Source of the DNA: CAITSH01 sp025356665 | GTDB lineage: Bacteria; Pseudomonadota; Gammaproteobacteria; Burkholderiales; SG8-39 | Length of the DNA: 64,000 bases | Assembly: GCA_025356665.1 (NCBI GenBank) | Contig: JANXRV010000008.1 | Span: 1-64,000 of the forward strand | Reading direction: 5' to 3' | Shown: positions 33,038-46,308 of the stretch, piece after piece | Numbering within the stretch: the stretch's first letter is position 1 | How the letters are laid out: each line of letters starts with the position of its first letter | Position numbers and translations under genes: made by a program | The notes under the pieces: generated by a model | What the model saw: the letters and a program-made list of their open reading frames with translations, nothing else | What the model was told of the DNA's origin: nothing | Database searches by the model: none

Positions 33038-34579
33038 ATGACAAAACTTCTCATTCGCGGTGCACGCGTGCTGGACCTGGATGGCGATGTACATATGCCG
33101 CCACTCCTGGACATTTTGATCGAAGGTGACCGCATCAGTGCCGTCGGGCCGCATATCTCGGCCGAGGCCGCCGCCGGCGCCGCGGTCATCGCGGCGCAGG
33201 GCAAGCTCGCCATCCCGGGGCTGATCAACTCGCACTTTCACTCCAACGATGTGCTCGCCAAGGGCTTGATGGAAGACTTGGCGCTGGACTCCTGGAGCAT
33301 GATGGCGAGCCCGCTTGGCTCGCGCCGCAGCCTGCAGGAGGTGCGCGCCCGCACCCTGCTTGGCGCCATCGACTGCCTGCGCAACGGCATCACCACGGTG
33401 CAGGACTTCAGCAATTTTGCGCCGGCCAATGAGGAGGTGCTCGACACCATTCTCGATGCCTATGCCGACGCCGGCATACGCGTCATTTTTTCGGTCACGT
33501 TGCGCGACAAGTCGCAGATGGATACGATCCCGTGGATCAGGGAGATTGCGCCGGCGGCAATGCACGACGCGATCGGTAACAACGCCGAGGCGCCCGGCCC
33601 GCAGATGGATTTTGTCGCCAGCCAGATCAAGCGCGTTGGCGACCGCGCCGGCATGCTGCGCTGGGCGCTCAGTCCGTCCGCGCCGCAGCGTTGCTCGCCC
33701 GGCATGCTCGAGGCGGTTGCGGACTTGTCGAAAAAATTGAATCTGCCGGTCTATACGCACGTCTACGAGACGCGGATGCAGCGGGTTTTTGCGCAACAAG
33801 CCCTCGCCGACTACGGCGGCTCGGCGATTCGCATGCTCGAGGCGACCGGCCTGCTGGGCCCCAACACCACCATCGCGCACGGTGTCTGGCCCGAGCACGA
33901 CGAGATCGAACTCATCGGCAAGACCGGCACCAACGTCGTGCTCAACATGCTGAGCAACCTCAAGCTCAAGAGCGGCATCGCGCCAGTGATGGATTACCGC
34001 GCCAATGGCGTCAACCTCGCCCTCGGTTGCGATAACTGCAGTTGCAGCGACGTGCAAAGCCTGATGCAGGTGATGAAACTGTTTTGCCTGCTGACCGCCT
34101 CCAGCTCACCTTTTAGCACCGGCGTGACTGCGGTCGACGCCCTGCGCGCCGCCACCATCGGCGGTGCGCGCGCAGCCGGTCTGGAAAAATCACTCGGCGC
34201 AATCAAGCCGGGCTTCAAGGCCGATATCGTGCTGCTCGACCTCTTCGACACGGCCTATGTACCCTTCAACAGCGCCGTGCGGCAAGTGGTGTTCGCCGAC
34301 AGCGGCCGCGCCATCGACTCGGTCATTGTCAATGGCCGCCTGGTGATCGAGGGGCGCAAACTGCTGAGCGTGGACGAGGCTGCGCTGCACGAGGAAATTG
34401 CCGGCCTGATGCCGGCGGTGCGGACCGAATTCTCGCGCCTGCGCGAGGGCTACGAAAAAGCCAGACCTTATCTGGATGAGGTGCAAAAGCGCGCCTGGAA
34501 CGTGCCCCTCAGCGTGCACCGGCATGTGGGGGCACCGGCGACGGAGATGTTGCCACGCAAGGGGCGCGGCCGGGCCTAA
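33038..34579 (+). CDS. TRZ/ATZ-like metal-dependent amidohydrolase
   Basis: The 513-residue protein has the amidohydrolase 1 pattern. It opens LLIRGARVLDLDGDVHMPP, with metal ligands in GLINSHFHSND, VYTHVYETRM and TIAHGVWPEHDE, and a catalytic-type Asp in LGCDNCSCSD. A C-terminal composite-sheet domain follows (LEKSLGAIKPGFKADIVLLD, VIVNGRLVIEG). Relatives deaminate or dechlorinate heterocycles or hydrolyse cyclic amides. It pairs with Bug 3 upstream. Substrate is unknown. Confidence 0.88.
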   Translation: MTKLLIRGARVLDLDGDVHMPPLLDILIEGDRISAVGPHISAEAAAGAAVIAAQGKLAIPGLINSHFHSNDVLAKGLMEDLALDSWSMMASPLGSRRSLQEVRARTLLGAIDCLRNGITTVQDFSNFAPANEEVLDTILDAYADAGIRVIFSVTLRDKSQMDTIPWIREIAPAAMHDAIGNNAEAPGPQMDFVASQIKRVGDRAGMLRWALSPSAPQRCSPGMLEAVADLSKKLNLPVYTHVYETRMQRVFAQQALADYGGSAIRMLEATGLLGPNTTIAHGVWPEHDEIELIGKTGTNVVLNMLSNLKLKSGIAPVMDYRANGVNLALGCDNCSCSDVQSLMQVMKLFCLLTASSSPFSTGVTAVDALRAATIGGARAAGLEKSLGAIKPGFKADIVLLDLFDTAYVPFNSAVRQVVFADSGRAIDSVIVNGRLVIEGRKLLSVDEAALHEEIAGLMPAVRTEFSRLREGYEKARPYLDEVQKRAWNVPLSVHRHVGAPATEMLPRKGRGRA

Positions 34580-34595
34580 TAGCTAAGGGTCATTC

Positions 34596-34627
34596 GCTGG
34601 AAAGGCACGACTAGCGCGGGTTTTCAG
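34596..34627. repeat. Short dispersed repeat, left of the 505-bp element
   Basis: GCTGGAAAGGCACGACTAGC followed by GCGGGTTTTCAG resembles 35344-35375 in the same orientation and the GCGCGGGTTTCCAG repeats at 17759 and 19745. The whole 34580-35462 gap (883 bp) contains this pair of repeats and the element between them; I see no credible gene. Confidence 0.5.
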
Positions 34628-34708
34628 TCTATGGCCGTTCCGATCGAAGGCGAACCGCCTGCTGATTTTTTCGCTACGCCAGCTTAGTCGTTCTTATTGA
34701 ATTGGGTG

Positions 34709-35213
34709 GTTTCACTCCCCTGCGGGGAGCGAGTTACCTTTCTTGCTTCGCCAAGAAAGGTAACCCAAAGAAGGCGACCCGGAGGGGACGGCCCCCGAGT
34801 TGCGTAAGCGCGATAGCTCACGACATTACGCGGGGGCTACCCTGCGATGCTCGCACCAATGGGCCGGGACCTAAACTCGGCCCTGCGGGCCTCAGACATA
34901 GGTCCCGGACTGCTCCCATCGGCGCTGCGCTTCTCGGCGTCCCCTACGGGAGCTAAAGTCAAAAACCAAACCATCGCATACGATGTTCTTCGCTTTTGAC
35001 CTCGGGGCCCCTGCGACGCCGCCGAGGAGCGCAGGCGAAGCGGGGGGGTGTCCGGCCCTTATGTTTGAGCCGCGCAGCGGCGAGTTTAAGGGCCGGCCCG
35101 CTTTGACGAGCACCGGAGGGTACCCCGAAGGGGCGGCGTCGGGGGTGTGCTTTCTTTGCTTACTTTCTTTGCACAAGCAAAGAAAGTGAGTCGCCCCCGG
35201 CAGGGGGTGAAAC
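34709..35213. mobile_element. 505-bp non-coding element with about 37-bp terminal inverted repeats
   Basis: The left end runs GTTTCACTCCCCTGCGGGG then AGCGAGTTACCTTTCTTG. The right end, read on the other strand, runs GTTTCACCCCCTGCCGGGGG then CGACTCACTTTCTTTG, giving imperfect terminal inverted repeats. Just inside each end is a hairpin: GTTACCTTTCTTG with CAAGAAAGGTAAC around CTTCGC on the left, and ACTTTCTTTGC with GCAAAGAAAGT around ACAA on the right. No open frame of note lies inside and no target duplication is obvious. Similar sequences with these hairpins are familiar to me as repeats in Beta- and Gammaproteobacteria; the mobility is inferred. Confidence 0.6.
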
Positions 35214-35343
35214 GACAAAATCAAGAGAAAGGAAATACCGGCGCAGCGAAAAGCCAAGCATGCAAGGAGATTACTTCGTCCCCTCCAAGGCTTACCTTCG
35301 GGGTATCGGCGGCGCCTCCTCGCAATGAGGTCGCCGGCAATAG

Positions 35344-35375
35344 GCTAGAAACGCCCTACTGGCGCGGGTTTTGGC
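35344..35375. repeat. Short dispersed repeat, right of the 505-bp element
   Basis: GCTAGAAACGCCCTACTGGC followed by GCGGGTTTTGG is a direct-orientation relative of 34596-34627. Confidence 0.45.
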
Positions 35376-35462
35376 TCCGGCCGCGCTGCGCGCTTAACGT
35401 TCGCTTTGCTCACGTTAGCCTCCACCGCAACAAGCCCTGCGGGCGTGTTGTCAGGTGATCGA

Positions 35463-36929
35463 CTACCTGGGAAGGTCTGACGCCCCCATCAGGAACTCAT
35501 CCACTGCCCGTGCGCACTGGCGTCCTTCGCGGATCGCCCACACGACCAGCGACTGGCCGCGCCGCATGTCGCCGGCGGCGAACACCTTGGGCACTGAGGT
35601 GGCGTAACAGCCCTCGCCGTCGGTGCTGGCCTTGGCGTTGCTGCGCGCGTCTTTCTCCACACCAAAGGCGTCGAGCACGGACTGCACCGGGCTGACAAAG
35701 CCCATGGCGAGCAGCACCAGGTCGGCTTTCATTTCGTGTTCGGAGCCGGGAACTTCCTGCATCTTGCCATCCTTCCACTCGACGCGCGCAGCGATGAGCT
35801 TGGTGACTTTGCCGTCCTTGCCTTCGAAGCGCTTGGTGGCGACGGCCCAATCGCGCTCGCAGCCTTCTTCGTGCGAGGACGAGGTGCGCAGCTTGGTCGG
35901 CCAGTAGGGCCAGACGAGGGGCTTGTTCTCGGTCTCGGGTGGTTGCGGCAACAATTCGAATTGCGTCACGCTCGCAGCGCCGTGACGGTTGCTGGTGCCG
36001 ACGCAGTCCGAGCCGGTGTCGCCGCCGCCGATGACAACGACGTGCTTGCCGGTGGCCATGGTCTGCGCCTTCACCTTGTCGCCGGCGTTGACCTTGTTTT
36101 GCTGCGGCAGAAATTGCATGGCGAAGTACACGCCTTCGAGCTCGCGCCCGGGCACCGGCAGGTCGCGCGGCAGCTCGGCACCGCCAGCGATGACCACGGC
36201 GTTGAATTCAGCGAGCAGCGTGTCGGGCGACACCGTGGTCTTGCTGTCATTGCCTATGGTCGGGGGCAGCGCATCCTTGCCGACGAAAATGCCGGTGCGG
36301 AACTCCACCCCCTCGGCCTGCATCTGCTCGACACGGCGGTCGATATGGGATTTTTCCATTTTGAAATCGGGGATGCCGTAGCGCAGCAAGCCGCCAATGC
36401 GGTCGCTCTTTTCGAACACGACAACGTCGTGACCGACGCGCGCCAACTGCTGCGCGGCAGCGAGACCGGCCGGGCCGGAGCCGACGACGGCGATTTTCTT
36501 GCCGGTCTTGACGGTGGACGGCTGCGGCACGACCCAGCCGTTTTGCCAGGCCTTGTCGATGATGGCGTGCTCGATCGACTTGATGCCCACGGCGTCGTTG
36601 TTGATGTTAAGCGTGCAGGCGGCCTCGCAGGGCGCCGGGCAGATGCGGCCGGTGAACTCGGGGAAATTATTGGTCGAGTGCAGCGTGTCGATCGCGGCCT
36701 TCCAGTCCTGCTTGAACACGAGGTCGTTGAAGTCGGGGATGATGTTGTTGACCGGGCATCCGGTGGTGCAAAAGGGAATGCCGCAGTCCATGCAGCGCGC
36801 GCCCTGCACCTTGGCTTCTTCGTCGCTCAAATGGACGATGAATTCGTGGTGGTGCTTTTTGCGCGCGACGGGTTCTTCGGCTGCTTCCTGCAGCCGCTGG
36901 TATTCGAGGAATCCGGTTACTTTGCCCAT
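35463..36929 (-). CDS. gltD: Glutamate synthase small subunit
   Basis: The 488-residue protein has N-terminal iron-sulfur cysteines (CMDCGIPFCTTGCPVNN; CPAPCEAACT), an FAD site VVGSGPAGLAAAQQL and an NADPH site VIGGGDTGSDC. It passes electrons from NADPH to the large subunit for glutamate formation from glutamine and 2-oxoglutarate. Length and motifs are complete. It lies 158 bases after gltB on the same strand; that gap contains a 9-bp minisatellite and a hairpin. Confidence 0.97.
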   Translation of the reverse strand: MGKVTGFLEYQRLQEAAEEPVARKKHHHEFIVHLSDEEAKVQGARCMDCGIPFCTTGCPVNNIIPDFNDLVFKQDWKAAIDTLHSTNNFPEFTGRICPAPCEAACTLNINNDAVGIKSIEHAIIDKAWQNGWVVPQPSTVKTGKKIAVVGSGPAGLAAAQQLARVGHDVVVFEKSDRIGGLLRYGIPDFKMEKSHIDRRVEQMQAEGVEFRTGIFVGKDALPPTIGNDSKTTVSPDTLLAEFNAVVIAGGAELPRDLPVPGRELEGVYFAMQFLPQQNKVNAGDKVKAQTMATGKHVVVIGGGDTGSDCVGTSNRHGAASVTQFELLPQPPETENKPLVWPYWPTKLRTSSSHEEGCERDWAVATKRFEGKDGKVTKLIAARVEWKDGKMQEVPGSEHEMKADLVLLAMGFVSPVQSVLDAFGVEKDARSNAKASTDGEGCYATSVPKVFAAGDMRRGQSLVVWAIREGRQCARAVDEFLMGASDLPR

Positions 36930-36952
36930 GTTCGTTCGTCTCTCTCGTGTCT

Positions 36953-37033
36953 GTCGTTGCTGTCGTTGCTGTTGTTGCTGTTGTTGCTGTTGTTGCTATC
37001 GTTGCTGCTGTTGCTGCTGTTGCTGCTGTTGCT
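36953..37033 (-). repeat. Nine-unit 9-bp minisatellite between gltB and gltD
   Basis: Nine consecutive 9-bp units share the core GTTGCT on the plus strand: GTCGTTGCT twice, GTTGTTGCT three times, ATCGTTGCT once, GCTGTTGCT three times. The grouped variants point to stepwise expansion. On the transcript it reads as an unstructured A/C-rich track (AGCAAC repeats) starting 24 bases upstream of the gltD start codon. Copy number is likely to vary between strains. Confidence 0.85.
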
Positions 37034-37052
37034 GGTTGCCATCGGGCGTCAC

Positions 37053-37071
37053 CGGCGGGGCGAGCCCGCCG
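37053..37071 (-). promoter_or_regulatory. Hairpin after gltB
   Basis: CGGCGGG and CCCGCCG enclose GCGAG, 17 bases beyond the gltB stop. There is no T-run, so it is more likely an mRNA-stabilising or processing hairpin than a terminator, and it may set the gltB:gltD expression ratio. Confidence 0.4.
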
Positions 37072-37087
37072 TGAACGCCTTTCACCT

Positions 37088-41725
<4,638 letters not shown>

Positions 41726-41748
41726 GAAACACCTCTCGTACTGATGCA

Positions 41749-41768
41749 GCGGACCGAATGCGGTCCGC
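41749..41768 (-). promoter_or_regulatory. Hairpin in the gltB leader
   Basis: GCGGACC and GGTCCGC surround GAATGC, 24 bases upstream of the gltB start. It could affect gltB translation or mark the end of aroB-gltB intergenic transcription. The 177-bp gap contains no dgt gene, which often stands here in relatives. Confidence 0.35.
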
Positions 41769-41902
41769 CACGTTAACTCAGGGGGGAACCGTCGAATATA
41801 CCGTGCAATCCCCGTAGGCTCAAGTGCTTAGGCCATTTTTCCGCATTGCGGCATGGGTCTGGAAGAAAAACCCGGCGGCAGGGGCAAGCGCCGCGCCAGT
41901 CC

Positions 41903-43006
41903 TCAGGCCAAGGGCGATGCCGCAAGCGTCTGCAGCACCAGCGAATCGGGCACATCGCCACGCACACCGGCGCGGCCGATGGCATCGAGCAGGATGTAGC
42001 GCACCTTGCCGCCGGAGGATTTTTTGTCGTGCGTCATCAGGTCGATAAACCGCGCCGGCTCGATGCGCGGCGGCGCCACCGGCAGTCCGGCGGCGGCGAT
42101 CAGCGCGCGCACCCGTTCGACAGCGGCGCTGTCGATCAGGCCCATGCGCTGCGACAGGTCGGCGGCCAGCGCCATGCCCGCCGCCACCGCCTCGCCGTGC
42201 AGCCAGACGCCGTAGCCCATGGCCGCTTCAATGCCGTGGCCGAAGGTGTGGCCGAAATTGAGCACGGCACGCAGGCCTTGTTCGCGCTCATCGACGGCGA
42301 CGACTTCGGCCTTGATTTCGACGGAGCGACGAATGGCGTGGGCCAGCGCATCGGCGTCATGGGCGAGCAGCCTGGACATGTTTTTCTCAAGAAAGCCGAC
42401 ATAGGCCTCGTCGCGGATGAAGCCGTGCTTGACCACCTCGGCCATGCCCGCCTTGAGTTCGCGCTCGGGCAGGGTGTCGAGCGTGGCGAGGTCGGCGATC
42501 ACCGCACGCGGCTGGTGGAAAGCGCCGATCATGTTTTTGCCCAGCGCATGGTTGATGCCGGTCTTGCCACCAACCGAGGAGTCGACCTGGGCGAGCAGGG
42601 TGGTGGGCACTTGGATGAAGGGCACGCCGCGCTGGTAGGTGGCGGCGGCAAATCCGGCGAGGTCACCGATGACACCACCGCCGAGCGCGATAAGAGTCAC
42701 TTTGCGGTCACAGCGCGCCTCGAGCAGCGCGTCATGGATACGGTTGAGCGTCTGCCAATGCTTGTGCTCTTCGCCATCGGGCAGAATGATCTCGACCACG
42801 CGCACGCCGCTGGCCTCGAGCAGCGCGCTGAGCGGCTTCAAGTACCAGCCGGCGACCGTGGTATTGGTGATGATGGCCGCGACCTTGGACGCATGGGGCG
42901 AAGGCGTGCCGAGGTAGGGCAGGAAAGACTCGGCTTTGCTGATGAGGCCGCGGCCGATAAAAATGGGATAGGCGCGGTCGCCCAGTTCTACGCGGACTGT
43001 TTGCAC
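41903..43006 (-). CDS. aroB: 3-dehydroquinate synthase
   Basis: The 367-residue protein has the AroB pattern: DGEEHKHWQTLNRIHDALL, the NAD-binding LIALGGGVIGDLAGFAAATY, QVPTTLLAQVDSSVGGKTGIN, and zinc ligands in LNFGHTFGHGIE. It converts DAHP to 3-dehydroquinate in the shikimate pathway. The start overlaps the aroK 3' end by 19 bases, so the two are co-translated, as is usual in proteobacteria. Confidence 0.97.
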   Translation of the reverse strand: MQTVRVELGDRAYPIFIGRGLISKAESFLPYLGTPSPHASKVAAIITNTTVAGWYLKPLSALLEASGVRVVEIILPDGEEHKHWQTLNRIHDALLEARCDRKVTLIALGGGVIGDLAGFAAATYQRGVPFIQVPTTLLAQVDSSVGGKTGINHALGKNMIGAFHQPRAVIADLATLDTLPERELKAGMAEVVKHGFIRDEAYVGFLEKNMSRLLAHDADALAHAIRRSVEIKAEVVAVDEREQGLRAVLNFGHTFGHGIEAAMGYGVWLHGEAVAAGMALAADLSQRMGLIDSAAVERVRALIAAAGLPVAPPRIEPARFIDLMTHDKKSSGGKVRYILLDAIGRAGVRGDVPDSLVLQTLAASPLA

Positions 43007-43521
43007 AGGGATTCCAGTTTGATCAGCAATTGGGTCACCAGCGCTCCGACGTTGGGCCGGCCGGTGTCCACGATAAGGTCGGCGACTTCAGTGTAAAGCG
43101 GGTCGCGCGCCTCATAGAGTTCCTGCAGGCGGCCCAGCGGATCCGGGGTCTGCAGCAGGGGACGATTTTTGTCGTTACGGGTACGATGCCACAGGTCGCG
43201 CGGCTGGGCGCGCAGGTAGACGACGATGCCGCGCTCCTTGAGTACGGCGCGGTTCTCGGGGCTCAGCACCACGCCCCCGCCCGTGGCAAGCACGAGTTTG
43301 TCCTGTGCCGCGAGTTCGGCCAGCGCCAGCGACTCGCGCGCGCGAAACCCGGCCTCGCCCTCGATCTCGAATATCACCGGGATTTTGACGCCGGTGCGGC
43401 GCTCGATTTCGTGGTCGGTGTCGTAAAAGGCGCGGTCGAGCCTGCGCGCGAGCAGGCGCGCGACGGTGGTTTTGCCGGCGCCCATCAGCCCGACGAGAAA
43501 AATGTTGCTGGTGTTCTTCAC
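42988..43521 (-). CDS. aroK: Shikimate kinase
   Basis: The 177-residue kinase has Walker A GLMGAGKTTVARLLA, the substrate-binding DTDHEIERRTG, LATGGGVVL and a lid region RNDKNRPLLQ. It phosphorylates shikimate with ATP. It follows the pilQ gene and a terminator, so it probably has its own promoter in 43522-43600. Confidence 0.96.
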   Translation of the reverse strand: MKNTSNIFLVGLMGAGKTTVARLLARRLDRAFYDTDHEIERRTGVKIPVIFEIEGEAGFRARESLALAELAAQDKLVLATGGGVVLSPENRAVLKERGIVVYLRAQPRDLWHRTRNDKNRPLLQTPDPLGRLQELYEARDPLYTEVADLIVDTGRPNVGALVTQLLIKLESLCKQSA

Positions 43522-43603
43522 CCACCCATTCTACCGCCCGCCCCGCCCGCCTCCAATTCCGGTTTTATGCACGGCTTTGACGCGCGGCTCCGAAAAGCAA
43601 AAA

Positions 43604-43627
43604 GCCGGCTTGCGGCCGGCCTTTTTT
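43604..43627. terminator. Rho-independent terminator between pilQ and aroK
   Basis: GCCGGC, TTGCG, GCCGGC forms the stem-loop, with CTTTTTT on the plus side and TTTTTGC on the minus side. On the minus strand it lies about 20 bases after the pilQ stop and so would end the pilMNOPQ transcript. Confidence 0.8.
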
Positions 43628-43642
43628 CTGCTGCCAATCCGC

Positions 43643-45778
43643 TTAGCGGATAGACAGGTTGGTATTGATCACGCGCGGCGTAATAAACACCAGCAGCTCG
43701 GTTTTATTGTCCCGCCGCTGCGTGTTCCTGAACAAGGCGCCGATGCCGGGCAAGTCGCCAAAGAACGGCACCTTGGTGGTGTTGACGTTCTCGTCCTGGG
43801 TGTAGATGCCGCCGATAACCACTGTACCGCCGTTCTCGACCAGGACCTCGGTCTTGACGTGCTTGGTGTCGATCGCCAGGCCGGAGCTCGTGGATATCGG
43901 GCTGACGGAGTCCTTGTTGATGTCCAGCGTCATGATGACGTTGCCGTCGGGCGTGATCTGCGGTTTGACCTTGAGCGCCAGGTTGGCCTTGCGGAAAGAC
44001 ACGCTGGTCGCACCGCTGGAGGTGGCCTGCTGGTAGGGCAATTCCGTCCCCTGCTCGATCAGCGCCTCGACCTGGTCGGCGGTGACGACACGCGGGCTGG
44101 AAATGATCTTGCCCTTGCCATCGGCCTCAAGCGCGGAAATTTCCAGGTTGAGGAAGCGGTTCTGGCTGGCGTTGAACAGGATCATCGAGAACACGCCGGC
44201 GGACAGGCCGCTGATACCGCCGGCGGGCAGGTTGGCCGACAGGCTGTTGTCCAGGGACGCGGTGCCGAATCCCTGCCGCGCGGCGCCGGTTAATGCATTG
44301 CCGTTGTTGGTCGAGGTCAAGGTCTGGTTGAGGCCGCCGCCGAACGCGAACCCAGGCGAACCAGGCGTGCCGGTGATGGTGTTGGCGGTAAGCGCATTCA
44401 CGCCCAGGCGCGCGCCGAGGTTCTTGCTGAAGTTGTCGGTCGCCTCGACGATGCGCGCCTCGATCAGCACCTGGCGCACCGGAATGTCTATCTGGGCGAT
44501 CAGCTTTCTGACCTCTTCAAGCCGGCTTGGGACGTCCTGCACGAACAGCTTGTTGGTGCGGGTGTCGACGACTGCACTACCGCGCTTGGACAGCAGCGAC
44601 TGTTGCGGCGAGGCGAGCAGCGTGCGCACCTCGGCCGCCTTCTGGTAATTGAGCTGGAAACTCTCGGTACGCGTCTGCTCGAGTTCCGAAATCTGCGACT
44701 GCGATTCGAGCTGCAATTTTTCCTTGGTCGCCAGCTCGTCGCGCGGCGCAATCCACAGCACATTGCCGTTCTTGCGCATGTCGAGGCCACGGGTCTGCAG
44801 GATGATGTCCAGCGCCTGGTCCCAGGGCACGTCTTTGAGCCGCAGGGTCAGGTTGCCTGCAACCGAATCGCTGGTGATGATGTTGAGGTCGGTGAAGTCG
44901 GCGATGACGTTGAGCACGCTGCGCACTTCGACGTTCTGAAAATTCAACGACAATTTTTCACCGTTATAACCGCCGCGGCTGCCCTGGGTAAGTTTGTTCG
45001 GGTCGTATTGCACCGGCTTTACCTCGACCACGAATTGGGTGTCGGTCTGGTAGGCGTTGTGCTCCCAAAGCCCTTTGGGCTCGATCACCATGCGCACGTT
45101 CTCGCCTTGCGGGAAAATATTGATGCTCTGCACCGGCGTGGCGAAGTCGACGACATCGAGGCGCTTTCTTAGCGCATCGGGCAGGTTGGTCTTGAGGAAG
45201 TCGACAATCAGGCTCTGACCCTGCTGCCGGATGTCAATGCCGGTGGTGGTATCGGACAACTCGATGACAAGGCGGCCCTCACCCAATTTGCCGCGGCGAA
45301 AGTCCACATCGCGCAGGTTGTGCTTGCCTTCGACCTTGGCCTCGGCAAAGTGCGATACCGTCGCGTCGCCCGGTTTGGTCGTGGATGCGATCGGGGTCAT
45401 CGTGACCAGCATGGTCTTGCCGTCGACCTGGGTGTCATAGCTGACCATGTTGCGCAGGTTGAGCACCATACGCGTGCGATCGCCGGCCTGAACCATGTTC
45501 ATGCTGCGCAGCTCGCTCTCGCCAATGTTCTGCGCATTGCGGCCAAGGGCGTTGGCGGTGTCGGGAAAGTCAAACGCGATACGGGCCGGGTTGGCCACGG
45601 TGAAACTCGCCGGCGCGGTTTTCAGCGCTTCCTTCAGGGTGACGCGCACAATGATGCGCCCGCCCTGCTGGGTGACGTTGAATCCGTCGATGCTGTTCGC
45701 CTGCGCATGCGCCTCCGGGGCAAACCCCGTCAGGAGAAACAGCGCCATCATAAGAATCCTGCCGTATGTCATCTTCAT
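43643..45778 (-). CDS. pilQ: Type IV pilus secretin PilQ
   Basis: The 711-residue protein has a signal peptide ending EAHAQ and two AMIN-like domains (about 30-130 and 165-260) that bind peptidoglycan. Secretin N domains follow (VRSVLNVIADFTDLNIITSD; SFQLNYQKAAEVRTLL), then the secretin barrel (VLIEARIVEATDNFSKNLG, ending TKVPFFGDLPGIGALFRNT). It forms the outer-membrane pore for pilus extrusion and DNA uptake. It overlaps pilP by four bases. Confidence 0.96.
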   Translation of the reverse strand: MKMTYGRILMMALFLLTGFAPEAHAQANSIDGFNVTQQGGRIIVRVTLKEALKTAPASFTVANPARIAFDFPDTANALGRNAQNIGESELRSMNMVQAGDRTRMVLNLRNMVSYDTQVDGKTMLVTMTPIASTTKPGDATVSHFAEAKVEGKHNLRDVDFRRGKLGEGRLVIELSDTTTGIDIRQQGQSLIVDFLKTNLPDALRKRLDVVDFATPVQSINIFPQGENVRMVIEPKGLWEHNAYQTDTQFVVEVKPVQYDPNKLTQGSRGGYNGEKLSLNFQNVEVRSVLNVIADFTDLNIITSDSVAGNLTLRLKDVPWDQALDIILQTRGLDMRKNGNVLWIAPRDELATKEKLQLESQSQISELEQTRTESFQLNYQKAAEVRTLLASPQQSLLSKRGSAVVDTRTNKLFVQDVPSRLEEVRKLIAQIDIPVRQVLIEARIVEATDNFSKNLGARLGVNALTANTITGTPGSPGFAFGGGLNQTLTSTNNGNALTGAARQGFGTASLDNSLSANLPAGGISGLSAGVFSMILFNASQNRFLNLEISALEADGKGKIISSPRVVTADQVEALIEQGTELPYQQATSSGATSVSFRKANLALKVKPQITPDGNVIMTLDINKDSVSPISTSSGLAIDTKHVKTEVLVENGGTVVIGGIYTQDENVNTTKVPFFGDLPGIGALFRNTQRRDNKTELLVFITPRVINTNLSIR

Positions 45779-46308
45779 CGTCCACCTCCGCCCGATTCGA
45801 CGAGCTGTAGCAAGCTTTGTCGTTCAGTCCAATCTCCACCGGCATCCTGGACCAGTTCACGCAAGGTGATTTGATTCTCAGTGATATTGGTGATGATGCC
45901 GAAATTCTGTCCCATGTAATTGCCGATCTTGACCCGATAAACGCTGGCGTCCGCCTTGATCAGGCCGAAATTAATTTTTGGCTGCTGAATGACACCTACC
46001 ATGCGCATCGACTCGAGCGGGAATGCTTCGAGCGGCTCCTTGGGTCGGGTCAGGTTCGGCTGCAAGCCCTTGGGCGCGGCCAAAGCGCCGCTCTTGTTGA
46101 CCAGCTCAATCTTCGCCGGACCAAACGGATCGGGAATGTCATAGCCGGCATAGGGCACCGGCTCGTAGGGTTTGACCACCGGCAAGGTTTCGATCTTGCC
46201 GCGCAAGTCCTTGGTGAGGCCCTTGAGTTCGTCTTTGAGGTCGGCAAACTCGCCGCCTCCGCAGGACGCCAGCAGCACGGCGATGGGGATGAGTGCCCGC
46301 TTTTTCAT
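45775..46308 (-). CDS. pilP: Type IV pilus lipoprotein PilP
   Basis: The 177-residue protein begins with a lipoprotein signal (LIPIAVLLASCGGG, lipidated Cys). Its C-terminal beta domain (MRMVGVIQQPKINFGLIKADASVYRVKIGNYMG) links PilN/PilO to PilQ. Overlaps of four bases with both pilO and pilQ show tight coupling. Confidence 0.94.
   Translation of the reverse strand: MKKRALIPIAVLLASCGGGEFADLKDELKGLTKDLRGKIETLPVVKPYEPVPYAGYDIPDPFGPAKIELVNKSGALAAPKGLQPNLTRPKEPLEAFPLESMRMVGVIQQPKINFGLIKADASVYRVKIGNYMGQNFGIITNITENQITLRELVQDAGGDWTERQSLLQLVESGGGGR

Noticed and set aside
36953..37033. CRISPR array in the gltB-gltD gap
   Set aside because: Units are 9 bp, contiguous and without spacers; this is a minisatellite, and no cas gene is present.
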